Source: Imperialibacter sp964351395 (GTDB lineage Bacteria > Bacteroidota > Bacteroidia > Cytophagales > Cyclobacteriaceae). From it: a stretch of DNA of 64,000 nucleotides. The stretch is taken from the NCBI GenBank assembly GCA_964351395.1, contig CAYGOF010000020.1:1-64000 (forward strand), given 5' to 3'. The notes beneath the pieces are model-generated. The model was given only the letters and a program-made list of their open reading frames with translations, was not told the origin of the DNA and searched no databases. Position numbers and translations under genes: made by a program. Below, piece by piece: positions 61,530 to 64,000 of this stretch (its first letter is position 1; every line of letters starts with the position of its first letter).

Positions 61530-62400
61530 ATATCACTTTGCGGTATTCTTTACGGTAGTCCAAAGGCGCCATCCCAGTAATCTCCTTGAACTGCCTATTG
61601 AAGTTAGAAAGGGTTTTATAACCACATTCGAAGCTGATCGCGGCCACAGACAAGTCCTCTTCTACCAACATATGACAAGCATGACCTACTCTTACTTCGC
61701 TCACAAACCCTGAGAAAGTCTTGTTTGCCCTATTTTTGAAATACCTACTAAACGCAACAGGGCTCAAATTAGCCAATGCGGCAGCCTCTTCCAGCGTAAT
61801 CTTTTGTTTAAAATTGTCAATAACGTAATGATGCACATTGTTCATCCTGTCGCCGTCAGAAGCCTTCAAATGGAGACCAGACGGCCCTGAGGAAACGTAC
61901 CTATATTCCTTTGAATGTGACAGTGTGTTTAAGATTTTAAGAAACTGAATAACGCTTTCCATTCCCTCACTGTCGAGCATCTGAAGCATCATCTCCTTGA
62001 TATAACTTCTGGTATGACCATGGTATTCCATGCCTCTTCGAGCCTTCTCAAAAAGATGCTTCAAACTCATGAGCTCTTCTTTTTGCAGCATATGATCACC
62101 GAGGAAGTTCTCATCAAAATAGATTACAACTCCTCGGGTGCTAAGACCACTGTCTTTTTCAAAATAAGATTCGTGGCATCTCCAAAGGTGAGGCAGATTG
62201 GGCCCTGTAAGCAGCAAGTCGCCCTCCTTGAAAGGTTTAATGGTGTCTCCCACAAACCTGGTCCCATGCCCTTTTAGAACAACAAAAAGTTGGTATTCAG
62301 GATGAAAATGCCAATTCGGGTCAAAAAAAGCATCTTGTAGATCTTTGATAACAAATACCCTTGAGTCAGGAATAGCCGATTTTTGAATAGGAGACCGCAA
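61528..62400 (-). CDS. AraC-family regulator with cupin sensor domain (candidate xylose regulator)
   Basis: The 290-residue protein has an N-terminal cupin-like sensor (about 20-100, 'NWHFHPEYQLFVVLKGHGTRF', 'GDLLLTGPNLPHLW') and a C-terminal AraC double HTH (about 185-288, 'ITLEEAAALANLSPVAFSRYF', 'VAAISFECGYKTLSNFNRQF', 'GMAPLDYRKEYR'). No ATG is available; the frame begins at a TTG at 62400 because a stop lies a short distance upstream. Its position at the end of the xylose genes suggests that it controls them, or the divergent ThuA gene. Confidence 0.82.
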   Translation of the reverse strand: MRSPIQKSAIPDSRVFVIKDLQDAFFDPNWHFHPEYQLFVVLKGHGTRFVGDTIKPFKEGDLLLTGPNLPHLWRCHESYFEKDSGLSTRGVVIYFDENFLGDHMLQKEELMSLKHLFEKARRGMEYHGHTRSYIKEMMLQMLDSEGMESVIQFLKILNTLSHSKEYRYVSSGPSGLHLKASDGDRMNNVHHYVIDNFKQKITLEEAAALANLSPVAFSRYFKNRANKTFSGFVSEVRVGHACHMLVEEDLSVAAISFECGYKTLSNFNRQFKEITGMAPLDYRKEYRKVI

Positions 62401-62656
62401 TGAATGTTGGTTAGTACTAACTAAAAATTATCAACCACAATTTTCTCATTAAAATAGAATAAAAACGAACAAATAAGTTAAAATAAAGTCAGAACAGGTC
62501 AAAAAAGTGAAAGCATTATTCAATTCAATTTTGCAATATTGTTAGTGTGTAAGTGTGCATTTGAGAAATTGACAATAATGCACTTCTTATTACAGGCCAC
62601 ATTTCGAGAATACAAATTATCAACCATACGGTACTCTAATTTCAACAAACTACTTA

Positions 62657-64000
62657 ATGAAATTTATCATACCCTCCCTCAACATCACCAGGACCTTTTT
62701 AGGCATGTTTTGCCTGGCTGCGATTTTGTTTATCACATCGTGCAGTAATGATTCTGGCCCTAGAAGACTAGAAATATTGTTTCTTGGTCATGCTAGCGAA
62801 CACCATCCTTCAGAAAAATATGCACCTATATTGGCACAAGCTGTTACGCAGAAAGGAATTAATATTTCGTATACAAACGATCCTAATGACCTAAACACAG
62901 CCAACTTGTCGAAATATGACGGGTTGATTTTGTATGCTAACCACGATTCTATTACTACATCTCAGGAGAAAGCATTGCTAGATTTTGTTGAAGGAGGGAA
63001 AGGCTTCATCCCAATTCACTCAGCTACCTGGTGTTTCAGAAACTCTGACAAGGTTGTCAATCTGATGGGTGGTCAGTTTAAAACCCATAAAACAGGCACA
63101 TTTACCGCTGATATTCTGATGCCTGAACATCCTGTGATGCAGGGACTTTCCCCATTTGAAACCTGGGACGAAACATATGTTCATGACAAACTTGGAGCAG
63201 ACAATATCGTTTTGATGGAGAGAGTTGAAGGTGATCATCACGAACCATGGACCTGGGTACGTACTCAAGGCAAAGGTAGGGTGTTCTATACCGCCTACGG
63301 ACATGATGAACGCACATGGAACAATCCTGGCTTCCAGGACCTGGTAGCAAATGGCATCTTCTGGGCCGTCGGAGAGAATGCAGCGAGCAAAGCAAAGCAG
63401 TACAAAATAGCCAAACTTGAATACTCAGATGCTAAAATACCTAACTACGAGAAGAGAGATCCAGCACCAAAACTGCAGGCACCATTGTCGCCCGACTCTT
63501 CCATGACACACATTCAAATTCCAGTTGGATTTGAGTTATCACTTTTTGCTTCTGAACCTGACATCATCAACCCAATCTGCATGGCATGGGATGAAAAAGG
63601 TCGACTATGGGTAGTGGAAACAGTAGATTATCCAAACACCGTACGTGACGACGAAGGAGTAGGCGACGACCGAATCAAGATTCTGGAAGACACCGACGGA
63701 GATGGCAAGGCGGACAAATTCACGATCTTCGCTGATAAGCTCAATATCCCTACCAGTATGGTATTTGTCAACGGTGGGGTCATGGTTTCTCAGGCTCCCT
63801 TTTTCCTATTCCTAAAAGACACCGATGGAGACGATAAGGCTGATGTGAGAGAAAAAGTAATGGGAGGTTGGGGCGTATCTGATACGCATGCGGGACCATC
63901 CAACTTGAAATATGGTTTCAACAACAAAATTTGGGGTACAGTGGGCTACTCTGGCTTCGAAGGCAATGTAGGCGGTGAAGATTTTGACTATGGTCAGGCA
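62657..64000 (+). CDS. ThuA and Pirellula-type beta-propeller fusion lipoprotein (5' part, truncated by window edge)
   Basis: The plus strand is open from ATG 62657 to the last base (448 codons). A lipoprotein signal ends 'ILFITSCSND'. A ThuA-like domain follows (about 35-250, 'LEILFLGHASEHHPSEKYAP', 'GKGFIPIHSATWCF', 'GRVFYTAYGHDERTW'), then the start of a propeller (from about 285, 'FELSLFASEPDIINPICMAWDEKGRLWVVETVDYPN') with Ca-binding-like DTDGDGKAD repeats. HEAT and cytochrome domains probably follow outside the window. It is divergent from the AraC gene with 256 bases between. Confidence 0.85.
   Translation, partial: MKFIIPSLNITRTFLGMFCLAAILFITSCSNDSGPRRLEILFLGHASEHHPSEKYAPILAQAVTQKGINISYTNDPNDLNTANLSKYDGLILYANHDSITTSQEKALLDFVEGGKGFIPIHSATWCFRNSDKVVNLMGGQFKTHKTGTFTADILMPEHPVMQGLSPFETWDETYVHDKLGADNIVLMERVEGDHHEPWTWVRTQGKGRVFYTAYGHDERTWNNPGFQDLVANGIFWAVGENAASKAKQYKIAKLEYSDAKIPNYEKRDPAPKLQAPLSPDSSMTHIQIPVGFELSLFASEPDIINPICMAWDEKGRLWVVETVDYPNTVRDDEGVGDDRIKILEDTDGDGKADKFTIFADKLNIPTSMVFVNGGVMVSQAPFFLFLKDTDGDDKADVREKVMGGWGVSDTHAGPSNLKYGFNNKIWGTVGYSGFEGNVGGEDFDYGQA

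Noticed and set aside
62539..62748. 69-codon plus-strand ORF before the ThuA-propeller gene
   Set aside because: It overlaps the signal peptide of the real gene (start 62657) in another frame.
1..64000. CRISPR array, prophage, biosynthetic gene cluster or SusCD polysaccharide utilisation locus
   Set aside because: No regularly spaced direct repeats, phage structural genes, NRPS/PKS modules, TonB receptors or SusD-like lipoproteins were seen.

Overview
The window looks like the chromosome of a free-living, probably marine member of the Bacteroidota, most likely order Cytophagales. This rests on secreted lipoproteins with Bacteroidota-style signal peptides, weak or absent Shine-Dalgarno sites, a TPR-LuxR transmembrane regulator, a GntR/LacI-type sugar regulator, Pirellula-type ('PVC') oxidoreductases and the RhaEW-type rhamnose pathway. 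The exact genus is inference. Almost the whole window is carbohydrate catabolism. There is no SusC/SusD pair, integrase, prophage or CRISPR array.

Layout. 1-2839: end of a secreted repeat protein, a membrane-anchored TPR-LuxR regulator and a TPR/SH3 membrane protein, all on the minus strand. 2939-3011: tRNA-Lys(UUU). 3406-17384: a long plus-strand operon with a DeoR regulator, a fucose/arabinose-isomerase-family enzyme, a split transketolase, a lipoprotein sugar-binding protein, a DUF2291 protein, RbsA- and RbsC-like ABC subunits, a glycerol-kinase-like FGGY kinase and three secreted Sde182/DUF1593 nucleoside-hydrolase-like proteins. The gene set matches the isomerase-kinase-transketolase route for D-apiose. 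The island is bounded by tRNA-Lys and, at 17641, by a second copy of the tRNA 3' end with its terminator. 17826-18629: a lipoprotein of unknown function.

19025-38839: a block of periplasmic sugar-oxidation and desulfation genes. It holds three large multidomain cytochrome-containing proteins (beta-propeller/HEAT/cytochrome c, ThuA/sugar dehydrogenase/PKD/cytochrome c, and DUF6807/propeller/HEAT/cytochrome c), a Tat-exported TIM-barrel isomerase, an SDR, GntP and NCS1 permeases, a D-2-hydroxyacid dehydrogenase and two sulfatases. A fourth protein of this class begins at 62657 and runs off the window.

38892-48060: the L-rhamnose locus. A divergent GntR regulator faces the aldolase/lactaldehyde dehydrogenase fusion, then rhamnose isomerase, rhamnulokinase and lutABC. 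Together they take L-rhamnose to DHAP plus L-lactate, and L-lactate on to pyruvate. 48167-53107: a MNT/HEPN pair, a DUF2202 lipoprotein, an SDR, an AraC regulator, a REP-associated transposase (RAYT) between inverted REP hairpins, and a small beta-barrel protein. 53282-56250: an aldo-keto reductase/RidA fusion with an APC permease. 56560-62400: a divergent methylglyoxal-synthase-like protein and the xylose genes xylB, xylA, a secreted galactose mutarotase and an AraC regulator.

Most interesting points: the candidate apiose island with its three secreted nucleoside-hydrolase-fold proteins; a tRNA-Lys-derived structured repeat with covarying terminators at both ends of the island; the RAYT and its covarying REP pair; the MgsA homologue that has lost key residues; and the shuffled ThuA/PmoA/propeller/cytochrome proteins.
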